A stretch of DNA of 64,000 nucleotides from Stieleria magnilauensis (GCA_007753675.1 CP036432.1:9891381-9955380), one strand, 5' to 3'. Shown: positions 1-9,856, counted from the stretch's first letter. The notes: generated by a model not told the origin, from the sequence alone. Numbers and translations: made by a program.

Positions 1-1429
1 GCTGTTGGCTGATTGGATCGGGCTGGTTCCCGACAGCCGGACGCAACTCGCCCAGGGACGCGTTTCGGTTTGTGAATCCTTGGCCGCTACTGGGACCGCC
101 ATGGTCGCCGCTGGAAATTCGAAAGGCTTCGAATCGGCCGTCACTGCCCTGGTCGAGCGAAATCGCAGTCTCCGCTCGGCCCGATTGATCGACGCCGACG
201 GCAACACTGCGTTTCAAACCGCAGGGCACGCGCAATACTGGTCCCCGCTGCCACAACACCGTGATTCAAACTTCACCCTGCCGATCTTTCGTTTCGGAAA
301 GCCTTGGGGAAATTTGCAGCTCGCGTTCACGGCTCCCGCAACCGAACTCGCCGGGTCACGCTTCGGGATCTGGGGACTGCTCGCGTTTTTGATCCCGATC
401 AGTCTGCTTCAATACTCGTGGCTGCTGGAAACGATGCTACCGTCACCAGCCGCCACAGCCGATCCAACCACGGCCGATCGCGAACCGTTGCCAGCCCACT
501 CCGACAACGCGGTCGCCCCCCAATCGCCGCCAGCCGCCGTGGCGGTCGTCCCCGGAGTGCTTGCCCCCAACGACGACACACTCAGCGACGACACGCTGAA
601 AGACTATCGATCTGCCGACGACACCCTCCGAGACGTCGCACCCGCGGCCCACAGCCCCGAAGCGTCCCCCAGTGCACCGAGCGCCCCGAGTGGACCGCCG
701 ATCCACACCACGCTGCCGATCGATGACGAAGAAATGCGTTGCATCGTCGTCAACTTTGTCGATCGCCTCGATGCCCGGCTCAACGGCATGCAAGACGCAC
801 TCCATCACGCCGACTTCCAAACCCTCCGCAGCGAAGCCCATTGGCTGAAAGGTTCCGGGGGCACGGTCGGATTCGGCGATTTCACGATCCCCGCCAAAGA
901 ACTCGAATACGCCGCCAAAGACCAGGACAGTCAATTGGCGTTGGAACTCCTGCAACAGATCCACTCCATCCGATCACGCATCGTCCCGCCCGCCCCACCC
1001 AGTCTTCCGCAAGCCAGTGGTCTGGAAGCCAGTGCTTTGGAAGCCAGTGCCTTGGAAGCGAGTGCTCGGCAGTCCGCCCCGCAGCCGTCCAGCCCCGACA
1101 ACGCGCCCATCGAGTGCACGCTACCGCTGGACGACGAAGACTACTTGGACATCGTGGTCGACTTCCTTCAACAGCTCGATGTGCGGTTGATGGGCATGTT
1201 GTCGATGGTGCAAACCAAGTCCTTTGACGAGCTGTATGACGAAGCCCATTGGCTCAAAGGTTCCGGCGGCACCGTCGGATTCCCGGCCTTTACCGATCCG
1301 GCACTCGCGCTGATGAACGCGTCGGAGCGTCGAGATGTCCGGCAATGCCAGGAATCGCTGCGCGACGTTTTGGCGATTCGCCAACGGCTGGTCGTGCCGC
1401 ACACCTCTGCCCCGGCGCCAGCTGAATAG
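1..1429 (+). CDS. sensor protein with two HPt phosphotransfer domains (5' end outside window)
   Basis: The frame is open to the left edge, so the true start is upstream; residues here are numbered from the TTG at position 5. The first ~115 residues look like the end of an extracytoplasmic sensor domain, followed by one membrane segment (about 118-141). A Pro/Ala/Ser/Asp-rich linker leads to two HPt domains sharing the motif AHWLKGSGGTVGF. The phosphorylatable histidines are about H279 and H415. HPt domains relay phosphate between receivers in multistep phosphorelays. No receiver or kinase core is visible in this part; it may lie upstream. The linker between the HPt domains carries a 15-bp tandem repeat. 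The gene converges on the NtrC-type regulator, with only 50 bp between stop codons, and could belong to the same signalling network. Confidence 0.75.
   Translation, partial: LLADWIGLVPDSRTQLAQGRVSVCESLAATGTAMVAAGNSKGFESAVTALVERNRSLRSARLIDADGNTAFQTAGHAQYWSPLPQHRDSNFTLPIFRFGKPWGNLQLAFTAPATELAGSRFGIWGLLAFLIPISLLQYSWLLETMLPSPAATADPTTADREPLPAHSDNAVAPQSPPAAVAVVPGVLAPNDDTLSDDTLKDYRSADDTLRDVAPAAHSPEASPSAPSAPSGPPIHTTLPIDDEEMRCIVVNFVDRLDARLNGMQDALHHADFQTLRSEAHWLKGSGGTVGFGDFTIPAKELEYAAKDQDSQLALELLQQIHSIRSRIVPPAPPSLPQASGLEASALEASALEASARQSAPQPSSPDNAPIECTLPLDDEDYLDIVVDFLQQLDVRLMGMLSMVQTKSFDELYDEAHWLKGSGGTVGFPAFTDPALALMNASERRDVRQCQESLRDVLAIRQRLVVPHTSAPAPAE
1013..1072 (+). repeat. 15-bp in-frame tandem repeat (4 units)
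   Basis: Four 15-bp units, the last one degenerate, encode a repeating Ala-Ser-x-Leu-Glu type pentapeptide in the linker between the two HPt domains. This is probably slippage-prone linker DNA. Confidence 0.8.
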
Positions 1430-1477
1430 ATCGGCGCCCGCTGAATCGATCGACGCCCGCTGAATCGATCGACGCGC
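1421..1477. repeat. 19-bp tandem repeat, 3 units, spanning a stop codon
   Basis: Three consecutive units of the form GCTGAATnGATCGnCGCnC cover the stop codon of the HPt gene (TAG at 1427-1429) and nearly the whole gap to the convergent NtrC-type gene, which ends at 1480. No hairpin terminator is evident besides these repeats. Confidence 0.8.
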
Positions 1478-1479
1478 GG

Positions 1480-2967
1480 TCACGTTCCGCCCGCGGCATC
1501 GACGTCGCCGATCCCATAGTGCCGCAGCTTCTCTCGCAGCGTTCCGCGGTGAATGCCCAGCCGGTCGGCCGCTGCGGCACGGCTACCCGCGGTCGACTGC
1601 AGCGTCAAACGAAGCAGCGTGGGTTCGACCGCGGCAATCAAGTCGGCGTGCAACGTCGTCAACGAATCCGCTTCGCCGGCCCCGTCGAGACGTTCCTTGC
1701 ACCACGCCACGACGGCATCGGCCAGCGCTGCATCGGGCCGCGGCGACTCGTTCGGCTCGCGACCGAGTTGTGGGTCGGGAAAGTCGTCGATCGTCAATGA
1801 ACGGCCGCGTGCCAGGACGGCGGCGTGCTCCACCGCGTTGCTCAATTCGCGAACATTGCCATGCCAAGGTCGCCCGCACAATTCCTTGATCAATTCCTCG
1901 GACAAGGATTCCGCCGCCGATTCGTTGCCCAATCGCGACAAAAAATAACGACACAACACCGCGACGTCTTCCAAACGTTCACGCAGCGGAGGCAGATGGA
2001 TGTGCAGCCCGCTCAGGCGATAATAAAGATCCTCGCGAAACTGCCCCAATCGCATGGCTTCGTGAAGGTCTCGGTTGGTCGCGGCCAGAATCCGCACGTT
2101 GCACCGTCGCGGATGCACGTCGCCCACCCTCAGGTATTCACCTTGATCCAACACCCGCAACAACTTGACTTGCACCCCCATCGGCAGATCACCGATTTCA
2201 TCCAAGAACACCGTGCCACCTTCGGCACGATCAAACAGACCCGATCGATCGGTGTCGGCGCCGGTGAAGGCGCCTTTGACATGACCGAATAACTCACTCT
2301 CGACCAGGTCTTCGTTCAACGTCACCGGCGCGATCGGCAGGTACACTTCTTTGCCGCGATGGCTGTGTCGATGAATGGCCGCGCCGACCAGCTCTTTTCC
2401 GGTTCCGGTTTCTCCCGTGATCAACACCGACAGATCGCTGGCGGCCACCAACGCGATCTGCCGAAACGCCTGCTGCATCGCCGGCGAGCTGCCGACCAGA
2501 CGCTGCTCTCGCTGGTCTTTGCGCACGACCGGCACCGGAGCCGAAGGGGACCTGGACGTGGAAAGCGCGACCTGACAGACGCGACGTGCATCGTCCAGTC
2601 GAAACGGTTTGACCAGGTAATCACTCGCGCCCCGCTGGACGGCCGCAACCGCCGTTTCCAGGTCGCCGAACGCCGTCATCACGATCACCGGACTGCCGCC
2701 GCTGGCCTCGATAAACTTGGGCAGCGCAGAAATCCCGTCCTCCTTTGGCAACCGCACATCCAACAGGACAAGATCCGGGCCCTCGGCCGCGGCAAGCTGC
2801 AGCCCTTCTTCGGCCGAGGACGCCGTCTTGACCACGTGTCCCAGGTCGGACAACAGACGCTCAAACGCCCAGCAAATCGAAGGTTCGTCATCGACGACCA
2901 GTACGGTTGCTTGATCCCTCGCCGACACGTCGCCAGCGGCACGCTGCGGTTGATCACGACCACTCAT
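1480..2967 (-). CDS. NtrC-family sigma-54-dependent response regulator
   Basis: This 495-residue protein has the full NtrC architecture. The receiver domain spans about residues 20-135, with acidic D26/D27, phospho-acceptor D70 in LLDVRLP and conserved K120. The AAA+ sigma-54 activation domain spans about 155-390, with Walker A GETGTGKE at 184-191, the sigma-54-contacting GAFTGA at 232-237 and Walker [11 protein letters not shown] Fis-type helix-turn-helix is at the C-terminus ([17 protein letters not shown]). It should activate sigma-54 promoters when phosphorylated. The start codon overlaps the stop of the upstream histidine kinase gene (ATGA), so the two are translationally coupled and almost certainly cognate partners. 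Targets are unknown; I saw no convincing -24/-12 promoter nearby. Confidence 0.95.
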   Translation of the reverse strand: MSGRDQPQRAAGDVSARDQATVLVVDDEPSICWAFERLLSDLGHVVKTASSAEEGLQLAAAEGPDLVLLDVRLPKEDGISALPKFIEASGGSPVIVMTAFGDLETAVAAVQRGASDYLVKPFRLDDARRVCQVALSTSRSPSAPVPVVRKDQREQRLVGSSPAMQQAFRQIALVAASDLSVLITGETGTGKELVGAAIHRHSHRGKEVYLPIAPVTLNEDLVESELFGHVKGAFTGADTDRSGLFDRAEGGTVFLDEIGDLPMGVQVKLLRVLDQGEYLRVGDVHPRRCNVRILAATNRDLHEAMRLGQFREDLYYRLSGLHIHLPPLRERLEDVAVLCRYFLSRLGNESAAESLSEELIKELCGRPWHGNVRELSNAVEHAAVLARGRSLTIDDFPDPQLGREPNESPRPDAALADAVVAWCKERLDGAGEADSLTTLHADLIAAVEPTLLRLTLQSTAGSRAAAADRLGIHRGTLREKLRHYGIGDVDAAGGT

Positions 2968-4385
2968 TCGGTTGACTCTCTCGTGTTACGTTCACTGCTG
3001 ACGTTCACCGCCAGCTCGAACGTCGTTTTCTCTGAACCACGCCGCCACCGGATCGAACCACCCAACGATTCGGCCGTCCGTTTCACCAGCGGCAACCCCA
3101 GCCCCAGCCCTTCGGGCTTGGACGTGACAAAGGGGTCAAACAGTGTTTGGGAAACCGATGCGTCAACGCCAGGCCCATCATCGCTGACCGAGACGAGACA
3201 TCGATCGGGTTGATCCACGTCGGCGGTGACTTCGATCGTGGTCCCGGCCTGCATGGCATTGAGCACCAGATTCGACACCGCGGCCGAAAACGACGCCCCG
3301 TTCTTGACCAGCACCGTCTGCGTCGAAGCATCGATCGACCAATTCAAATCCACACGGAGATGATCGGCAATCGGTTGATGCGTCGAACGCACATCGTCCA
3401 AACACGCGCTGACCCGCTGGGGCTGGTCTGTCGAGTCTTGACCACGACCGAGTGCAAGCAGTCGGCCGACGTACTCTTCGGCGATCTCCAATTGTCGAAG
3501 CGCCACACGGACTTCATCGTCCGGCGTTTGCTTCAGTTTCCCTTGATGCAACTCCATCGCCATCTTGGCACCGGTCAGGGTGTTGCGAAGCTGGTGAGCC
3601 ATCCCGCCGGAAATCTGGTGCAAGAGCTTGGCGCCCTGTTGGCGGTTGATCTGGTCCCACAACGCGCTGAGCTGATCCGCCATCGTGCTGATCGCTTTGG
3701 CCAAACGCCCAATCTCATCGGGCCCCGCGTCGGAGAGTTCCGATTCAAAGTCACCGGCGGCGATGCGATCGACTTGGCTTTCCAGTCGTTTGAGTCTGCC
3801 GATCAGACGCGAGGTCAACAAGAACATCAACACACTGACCACCGCGATCGTTGACAAGCCCGTCAACAGCGGCAACACGGCCGCCCGCTTGGCGACCGCA
3901 TCGACGTTTTGTTTGGCGAACAAAACAACAATGGTCGAAACCCGGTCGCTGCCACCGCCCGCCCCGCGGCGATCAAACGCAAACGCAAAAAACTCGGTCG
4001 AGCCGAGCACCAGGTCCACCGGAGCCTGCACGGGACCACGGCCGGGATCAACGCGCGGATCAACCCCGGGGAGACCAGCGCCGGGGACATCCGCCGCGGC
4101 GGTCGTTTCCAGCGGCAACGTCGATGACAACACCTCTCCCGATTCATCGACGGTGATCCATTGCGTTCCCGTCAATTGCGAAAGCGACTGGAGCACCGGC
4201 GGCGTCAGCGGAAACGTGGACGTCCCGATCGCCGATTCGATCCAAAGGTAACGATCGGTCATTTCCTCCATCGCCCAGCGACGGCCCAACGTCCAGGACG
4301 TCCAGGCAACCCCGATCGCGGCGAGCGTGGCGGCAACCACCAGCGGCGTCAGAATACGGGTGGTCAGTGAATGATGCGTCAGCAC
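2964..4385 (-). CDS. membrane sensor histidine kinase (HAMP-containing), partner of the NtrC-type regulator
   Basis: A 473-residue sensor kinase. Membrane segments lie at about 10-32 and 172-192, flanking a periplasmic sensor region of about 140 residues. A HAMP linker follows at about 190-245. The phosphorylated histidine is H264 in AHQLRNTL, a variant of the common HELRNPL box. The ATPase domain has the N box (NLVLNAMQA), the G1 box (SDDGPGVD) and the G2 region (GLGLGLPLVK). The start used is a GTG (4383-4385) that puts the first membrane segment at the usual distance; no strong Shine-Dalgarno precedes it. It is coupled to the downstream regulator by an ATGA overlap. The sensed signal cannot be deduced. 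Confidence 0.93.
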   Translation of the reverse strand: MLTHHSLTTRILTPLVVAATLAAIGVAWTSWTLGRRWAMEEMTDRYLWIESAIGTSTFPLTPPVLQSLSQLTGTQWITVDESGEVLSSTLPLETTAAADVPGAGLPGVDPRVDPGRGPVQAPVDLVLGSTEFFAFAFDRRGAGGGSDRVSTIVVLFAKQNVDAVAKRAAVLPLLTGLSTIAVVSVLMFLLTSRLIGRLKRLESQVDRIAAGDFESELSDAGPDEIGRLAKAISTMADQLSALWDQINRQQGAKLLHQISGGMAHQLRNTLTGAKMAMELHQGKLKQTPDDEVRVALRQLEIAEEYVGRLLALGRGQDSTDQPQRVSACLDDVRSTHQPIADHLRVDLNWSIDASTQTVLVKNGASFSAAVSNLVLNAMQAGTTIEVTADVDQPDRCLVSVSDDGPGVDASVSQTLFDPFVTSKPEGLGLGLPLVKRTAESLGGSIRWRRGSEKTTFELAVNVSSERNTRESTE

Positions 4386-4650
4386 GTTGAATGAACGGTC
4401 GCGGGTGGAAGCGTTGTCACGACCGCCATCATAGACGCCAGGGTCTGGTCGCTGTTACCCACCGTCCAGGCGGCTCGTCACGCAACCGGTCACGCCGCGG
4501 CCCCGTCAAAGCCCAATACCGCTACGTGAAGACAAATGGAGAGCCCGCTCGCGCTGGCGCGAACCGGCTGATGCCAAACGATTATCAGCCGTTTGGCGCG
4601 AGCCTACGGGCCCGGCATCAGGAAGCGACGCTTAACTTAGCGGTATTGCG
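4386..4650. other. intergenic region with a family A palindromic repeat
   Basis: About 265 bp separate the kinase-TPR stop from the start of the sensor kinase (both minus strand). The left half (4515-4647) is occupied by a palindromic repeat; the remainder should contain the promoter of the sensor kinase operon. No gene is supported here. Confidence 0.6.
4515..4647. repeat. palindromic repeat, family A (diverged copy)
   Basis: A perfect 10-bp inverted repeat, AATACCGCTA ... TAGCGGTATT, bounds about 113 bp that contains internal inverted elements built on GGCGCGA/GCGAGCC and the motif GGCTGAT ... ATCAGCC. The ends and the GCGCGAGCC core resemble the shorter copies at 25.1, 31.8, 39.8 and 44.6 kb, but the interior differs. 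No ORF is present. It is probably a non-coding, REP-like element. Confidence 0.6.
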
Positions 4651-7410
4651 TCAAAGCCCCCACTGCAAGTTCCACTTCTCGCGAATCTGCCGAGCGTTTC
4701 CCCACGCCGCTTCGGCCGCATCCGCCTCGTGCATGGCCATCGATGCCTCGGCAACTTGGTCGTGAAGCCTGGCGAGCATGTTCCAGGCCATCCGATTGCC
4801 GGAGCGGAGCCGGGTATAAGCTTCAAGGTCCTCGACCGCTTGCTCGGCACTCGCCTTCGATTCGCCGAATCGCTCGATCCGGAACAGGGTTTGGGCGTGT
4901 TCGCGGAGTGCCATCGCGCAGAGAAAGTGATACGCGGGGACGTCGGGAAAGTTGCTTGTCAGCGAACGATAGATCGCGACGGCCTCGTTCAGATGCGAAA
5001 TCGCGGCGTCTGAATCCGAACGGTCGACCAAGTCTCCCATCGTCTTGAGGGCATCGGCCAAGGTTACTTTGTAGCGTGGAATCGCGGGATACGCGTCACT
5101 TAGGTCGCGGGCGATCTTGATCCCACGTTGAAGTTGGGCGATCTGTTCCTGGGCATCATCCGACCGGCGTGAGCGTCGAATCGTCGCGGTCAACATTTCC
5201 GCCAGCTCGCACTGATAGTCGGGGACCTGTGGATGCTCCAACACCAACGCGTCCAGAATCGCGATTCCGGCAGACTTGACATGGGTTCGCTCATCACTGT
5301 TACGATCCGAGGCAAACGGGTAATACGCCCGGTAGGCTCGCGCCAGCGCCAACTGGTAACTCAGATGATTGGGTTCACGATCGACCAGCGTCTCCAGGAT
5401 CGAGACGGCTTTGCGATGGCTGCGTTTCGCGTCCTCATGGTGAAACATCAACCATTGCGATTGGCCCAGGTTACTGAACGTCCGCGCCAACTCGGCTTGA
5501 CAGGACGATTGGTCCGGGTGGACCTGTGCAATCAGGACGTCGCGTGCCTTGAGGAACTGCTGCTCCGCTTCGACGAAACGGCTGGTCGCATGCTTGACCA
5601 GCCCCAATTGATTGAGCACCTTGGCTTTGATCAACACCAACGAAGTGTCATCGCCGGAATCTTGTTGATCCAAAATCTGCAAACAGCGAACGTAGGCGCG
5701 CTCGGCTTTTCCGTACTTGCCCAACCGCTGATAAATGTCGCCCGCCCGTTTGTGGACTCGGGCGGTATCGCGTTGCAGCCGAGGACTGGGAGCGTTGTCG
5801 ACGGCGAATCGATCGTAGAACCGAATCGCGTCTTCCATCAGCGACGCGTTGTGATCAGAAACCAACAACTGCAGCTCGCCCGGTGCGGGGTCGTCGGGGC
5901 CGGGCTCGAGATCTGTCGGACGAGCCATCCAACTGGACGTGAAACGACCCAGGATCTGATCCATCGATTCCAGCGCGACGATCAGATTGTTTTCGGCGCG
6001 ATGTCGCTCTTCAACCGCTTCGCGCCACTTCGAACTGACCAGAACGAACGACGTGCCGATCACGATCGCCAACGTGCCGACCAACGAAGCGGCCAAGGGA
6101 TCCCGACGGGCCCATCGCACCATCCGCCCGAGCCCTCCGATCCGCCTGGCACGCACCGGCCGCCCCTTGATGAATCGCGTCAAATCGTCGGCCAGTTCGC
6201 GTCCGTTGGCGTAGCGTTGCTCTGGCTGCAACGCCATCGCTTTGAGCACGATCGCTTCCAGATCTCTGGGAATGCGTGGCCGCACGTCTCGCGGCTTCTG
6301 AAACTCCCCACGCAGAATCCGGTCCACCACCGCGGCCTTGCTGCCGGCGACAAAGGCCGGTTGCAAGGTGATCAGCTCGTAGAGTGTCACCCCCAGGCTA
6401 TAGAGATCGCTACGCGTGTCGTGTTTGCCGCCGAGTTGCTCGGGCGCCATGAACCGCAGCGTCCCGGCGATGTCGTTCCGGTCCACCGACGGGTCTTGTT
6501 GCAATGCCGTCGCGAGCCCGAAATCCGTCACCCAAACCGTTCCGTTCGGGTCGATCATCAAATTGCTCGGCTTGATGTCTCGATGCAGGACGCCTTGGCT
6601 GTGAGCGTAATGAATCGCGTCGGCGACCTGCACCCCGATATTCGCCGCGCGTCGAAAACTGGATGTGATCTCCAAACCCAACCCCGGGTCCACCGCCTTC
6701 GACTCCGGCTCTGCGGCAACATCGGGCAGATGACCCTCGCGGTGGCTGAACCAACGGGCGCGGCGGACCGAACGATTACTGCCGGAATCCGCTGTGCTGC
6801 CGGACCCGAGACGCCAGGCGTGCGTGTCATCGGCTGAAACGTCGCGCTGCGGCTGGGCCTTGGCCTGCTCGATGATTTCGTCCAATCCGATCCCATCGAT
6901 TCGCTGCATCACAAAGTAATGGAGTCCGGCATGATGCCCGACACCGAACACGGGCACGATGTTGTTGTGGTGCAACCGCGCCGCCGTCTTGGATTCTCGC
7001 GAGAATCGCTCCAGCTTGCGGGCTTCCCGGAGCGTTTGACGAGGAAAGACCTTGACCGCCACGCGTCGCTGAAGACTCTGTTGCTCGGCTTCATAGACCA
7101 CGCCCATCGCTCCGCGACCGATCTCGCGAATGATGTGATAATCGCCCAGTTCCTGCGGCGTATCGATTTCAATGTCGTAGGGATCGGCCGTCGCCGACAA
7201 CGTGTTCTCTTTGAACTTTTCCAGCGCGATCATGACCGGAAACTGCAGACGGATCTGATCGGCAAGTTCCGGATGCGCTCGCGCGTACTCGTCCGTCGTC
7301 ACCTGTTCCCCGCGGCGTCGGCGTTCCAGCAATTCTTCGCCGAGTGCCTCGACCGGGTCACGAAACTCCGCCTCATCATCTTCGCGGACGTGCGTTGGGT
7401 CATGATTCAT
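4651..7410 (-). CDS. membrane Ser/Thr protein kinase with C-terminal TPR region
   Basis: This 919-residue protein has a Hanks-type kinase domain (about 90-425): glycine loop GRGAMG, catalytic K120, HRDIKPSN around residue 275, then DFGLAT. Between the N- and C-lobe core lies an extra hydrophilic stretch of about 70 residues (roughly 185-250) that is longer than usual. A single membrane segment (about 440-462) is followed by a long helical region with TPR-like repeats to the end. The N-terminal ~85 residues resemble the short regulatory extension found on many planctomycete kinases. It overlaps the upstream ECF sigma gene by 11 bp, forming the sigma factor-kinase pair common in planctomycetes. 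The kinase may control the sigma factor by phosphorylation, but this is inferred from context. Confidence 0.92.
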   Translation of the reverse strand: MNHDPTHVREDDEAEFRDPVEALGEELLERRRRGEQVTTDEYARAHPELADQIRLQFPVMIALEKFKENTLSATADPYDIEIDTPQELGDYHIIREIGRGAMGVVYEAEQQSLQRRVAVKVFPRQTLREARKLERFSRESKTAARLHHNNIVPVFGVGHHAGLHYFVMQRIDGIGLDEIIEQAKAQPQRDVSADDTHAWRLGSGSTADSGSNRSVRRARWFSHREGHLPDVAAEPESKAVDPGLGLEITSSFRRAANIGVQVADAIHYAHSQGVLHRDIKPSNLMIDPNGTVWVTDFGLATALQQDPSVDRNDIAGTLRFMAPEQLGGKHDTRSDLYSLGVTLYELITLQPAFVAGSKAAVVDRILRGEFQKPRDVRPRIPRDLEAIVLKAMALQPEQRYANGRELADDLTRFIKGRPVRARRIGGLGRMVRWARRDPLAASLVGTLAIVIGTSFVLVSSKWREAVEERHRAENNLIVALESMDQILGRFTSSWMARPTDLEPGPDDPAPGELQLLVSDHNASLMEDAIRFYDRFAVDNAPSPRLQRDTARVHKRAGDIYQRLGKYGKAERAYVRCLQILDQQDSGDDTSLVLIKAKVLNQLGLVKHATSRFVEAEQQFLKARDVLIAQVHPDQSSCQAELARTFSNLGQSQWLMFHHEDAKRSHRKAVSILETLVDREPNHLSYQLALARAYRAYYPFASDRNSDERTHVKSAGIAILDALVLEHPQVPDYQCELAEMLTATIRRSRRSDDAQEQIAQLQRGIKIARDLSDAYPAIPRYKVTLADALKTMGDLVDRSDSDAAISHLNEAVAIYRSLTSNFPDVPAYHFLCAMALREHAQTLFRIERFGESKASAEQAVEDLEAYTRLRSGNRMAWNMLARLHDQVAEASMAMHEADAAEAAWGNARQIREKWNLQWGL

Positions 7411-8032
7411 CGAGGAACCCGGGGATTTCTTGAAGCACTTCTCGGAGCCGGGAGAGCGCCCGCATGTAACGATTGCTGGCGGCCGCGTCCTTCAGCCCCA
7501 ACACCTCGGCCACTTCGCTGTTGCGAAGCTCTTCGAAGTGCCGCAGGGCGATCACCTCGCGGTCGATCTCGTCCATCCCTTCCAACGCCCTCTCGATCTG
7601 CAGGACCAACTCGGCATGCATCGCCAACTGACTCGGCGAGGCCAAGGCGGACGCCAGTTGTAACGCCATCGACGCCGACGTCGCCGCCAACAACTGACGG
7701 TTGATCCCGACCTCTTGCTTGATATCTCGCATCTCCGCCTTCAAATGACGGCGATGGACGTCGATCAGCCGCTGGGTCGTCAATTGGCGGAGCCAGACAT
7801 AAAAGGACAACTGGGGACGCTGCAGATAATGCCGCATCCGCTGGTGGGCATCGATGTAAACCTCTTGCAAGATGTCCGATGCATCTTCGCGGCCTCGCAA
7901 TCGGCGGTCCATTCTAAATTCAAGCATCCGTTTTAAACGCTCTCGGTGAATCGAAAAGAGCTCCACAAAGGCGTGCTCTTCGCCGGACCGCAAACGCTCG
8001 ACGAGTTCTTCGTTGAAGCCGCTGCCCGGCAT
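7400..8032 (-). CDS. ECF-family RNA polymerase sigma factor (kinase-linked type)
   Basis: A 210-residue ECF sigma factor. Region 2 is recognisable as ASDILQEVYIDAHQRM plus a YVWLRQL stretch. Region 4 is at the C-terminus (VIALRHFEELRNSEVAEVL, followed by a helix-turn-helix with RLREVL). The start is supported by AAGGGG six to seven bases upstream of the ATG at 8030-8032. It is the first gene of a two-gene unit with the Ser/Thr kinase, which it overlaps by 11 bp. No anti-sigma factor gene is adjacent, so control is probably through the kinase. Confidence 0.92.
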   Translation of the reverse strand: MPGSGFNEELVERLRSGEEHAFVELFSIHRERLKRMLEFRMDRRLRGREDASDILQEVYIDAHQRMRHYLQRPQLSFYVWLRQLTTQRLIDVHRRHLKAEMRDIKQEVGINRQLLAATSASMALQLASALASPSQLAMHAELVLQIERALEGMDEIDREVIALRHFEELRNSEVAEVLGLKDAAASNRYMRALSRLREVLQEIPGFLDES

Positions 8033-8311
8033 CTCGGTCCCCTTGAAACGGATTGAATTCGAATTTTACACCATGCCACCGCCGACCCCGGCGGACGCCT
8101 CAGCCGTCGCCGGGGTGCCCCGGCACACGCTCGCAGCCACCCCCAAAACTTTCCGGAACAATCCGAGCAGAATTCTGGTCGGTTTGGGTGTAACCAGAGG
8201 CGATCGTTGCGTTTCAAATCGAACCGAAAATCGAATACGGTGCGTTTGCCGGACAAGGTCGTCCACTGACTCTCATGCCCCCACCCTTATTGTAACCCTG
8301 GAACACTGATC

Positions 8312-8479
8312 ATGGCACGTTTCGCGCGTCTGGCACTCTGGACGGTCCTTCTTTTCCCCGTCTTGGTCGGATGCCAACGACACACCGGACTGAGCGGAAA
8401 CAGCAGTGAGATCGCTGACTTTCTCGCCGAACACCCGGGATCGGATCTCGGCACCGAAGTCGAAGGCGGCGACCGCTAA
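8312..8479 (+). CDS. small lipoprotein, 55 residues
   Basis: A short reading frame from ATG 8312 to TAA 8477-8479. It has a basic start (MARFARLALW), a hydrophobic stretch and a lipobox ending LVGC at about residue 21, then a polar tail rich in Ser, Gly and acidic residues. This is the layout of an exported lipoprotein anchored by an acylated cysteine. It lies 96 bp upstream of, and in the same direction as, the DUF1559 gene. Small lipoproteins of this kind often accompany DUF1559 genes in planctomycetes, so co-transcription is likely. Function unknown. Confidence 0.7.
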   Translation: MARFARLALWTVLLFPVLVGCQRHTGLSGNSSEIADFLAEHPGSDLGTEVEGGDR

Positions 8480-8575
8480 CACGCTTCATCCGACCGGCCG
8501 CACAGCACGCACGGCATGCCTCGCCGCCCAACCTTTCTCCAACATTCACCCATTTCAAACCTTAGGAAAACTTGC

Positions 8576-9856
8576 ATGAAACACTCCTCTAGACGCGCCT
8601 TCACGCTCGTCGAACTGCTCGTCGTGATTGCCATCATCGGCATCCTCGTCGGACTCCTCCTCCCAGCCGTTCAAGCGGCCCGCGAAGCCGCTCGGCGAAT
8701 GAGCTGCAGCAATAACTTCAAACAGATCGGCTTGGCCGTCCACAATTATCACTCCGCCTACAAGCAGCTGCCGACCCACGGAACCGGGACTTACCACCGC
8801 CGAGACGCGGGCAATAACGATCCCGTCACCGGAAACAACGGGATGAACCTGAGCTTTCTGGTCGGCATCACACCGTTCATCGAACAACAAGCCGCTTGGG
8901 ATCAGATTTCCCACCCGTTCCAGCCGAAATCGGGCACGGCCATCAACGGCGTCAGTGCCTTCCCGCCCATGGGCCCCAACCCCCACAAAGGACTCGCCAG
9001 CCACGCGCTGCACCAGTACGACCCCTGGCTGATGGAGGTCCCCGGATTCCGCTGCCCCAGTGACCCCGGCGTCGGACTGCCCGCCCACGGCCGCACCAAC
9101 TACGCGGCCAACCTCGGCGACGCGATGCACCACACCTGGGTCGGTGATCGCTACTGGTCCGCGACGGTCAACGGCAGCCCGGGCTGGTGGAACGTCACGT
9201 CGCCCAACACCGGTTTGGCCCAACGCAAACAAGAATCCAGTCGCGGCATGTTTGTGGCCCGTAACCAGTCCCGTTTCCGCGACGTGCTCGATGGACTGTC
9301 CAACACCGTCCTGGCCGGCGAAATCCCTACCGACCTCGGGGATTCGGATGTCCGCACCCGCGCCTACATCAACGCCGGACGCAACGGCGGCGTCTATGAC
9401 GATCCTGCCATCGCGGAAACCAACGGCTGGAAAGACCCCGACGATCCCACCTCCTGGCTCCCCACCCTGACCAGCCTGCAAGGCAACGGCGAAGGCATGC
9501 GTGGCTTTCGCTGGGCTGCCCACGCCGGTGTGTATTCGTCGATCTGCACGATCTTGCCGCCCAACCGCGAACTGGTCATGAGCAACGGCATCACCTCCGG
9601 CGGAACCCTGGCCCCGGGAAGCCGACACCAAGGGGGAGCCCATATCTTGATGGGAGACGGATCGGTCATCTTCATCACCGATTCGATCGAAGCCGGTAAC
9701 AGCCACTCGCCGACCGTCTACACCAACGTCGGTGGCACCAGCAGCGCCGCGATCAACCCCAAAGTTGTCCCCGGTTGCCAAAGTCCGTTCGGACTCTGGG
9801 GCTCCCTCGGCACGCGAGACGGCAAAGAAGTGATCCAAGAACAGCTGAACCAGTAA
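8576..9856 (+). CDS. DUF1559 protein with type IV pilin-like N-terminus
   Basis: The chosen ATG (8576) has AGGA about eight bases upstream and gives a 426-residue protein. It opens with a short basic leader and the prepilin motif [18 protein letters not shown], including the Glu at +5, typical of prepilin peptidase cleavage and N-methylation. [18 protein letters not shown] follows, the hallmark of the DUF1559 family expanded in planctomycetes. The C-terminal [15 protein letters not shown] is the family's H-x-G-DG ending. These proteins are thought to be surface pseudopilins; no specific role is proven. The upstream ATG (8516) lacks support and would bury the pilin leader. Confidence 0.93.
   Translation: MKHSSRRAFTLVELLVVIAIIGILVGLLLPAVQAAREAARRMSCSNNFKQIGLAVHNYHSAYKQLPTHGTGTYHRRDAGNNDPVTGNNGMNLSFLVGITPFIEQQAAWDQISHPFQPKSGTAINGVSAFPPMGPNPHKGLASHALHQYDPWLMEVPGFRCPSDPGVGLPAHGRTNYAANLGDAMHHTWVGDRYWSATVNGSPGWWNVTSPNTGLAQRKQESSRGMFVARNQSRFRDVLDGLSNTVLAGEIPTDLGDSDVRTRAYINAGRNGGVYDDPAIAETNGWKDPDDPTSWLPTLTSLQGNGEGMRGFRWAAHAGVYSSICTILPPNRELVMSNGITSGGTLAPGSRHQGGAHILMGDGSVIFITDSIEAGNSHSPTVYTNVGGTSSAAINPKVVPGCQSPFGLWGSLGTRDGKEVIQEQLNQ

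Noticed and set aside
5233-6837. 534-residue plus-strand frame opposite the Ser/Thr kinase
   Set aside because: It mirrors the kinase-TPR gene on the other strand, has no domain signature and is typical of high-GC antisense frames.
8555-9838. 427-residue minus-strand frame opposite the DUF1559 gene
   Set aside because: Antisense shadow of a clearly real gene; low-complexity Gly/Val/Asp composition.
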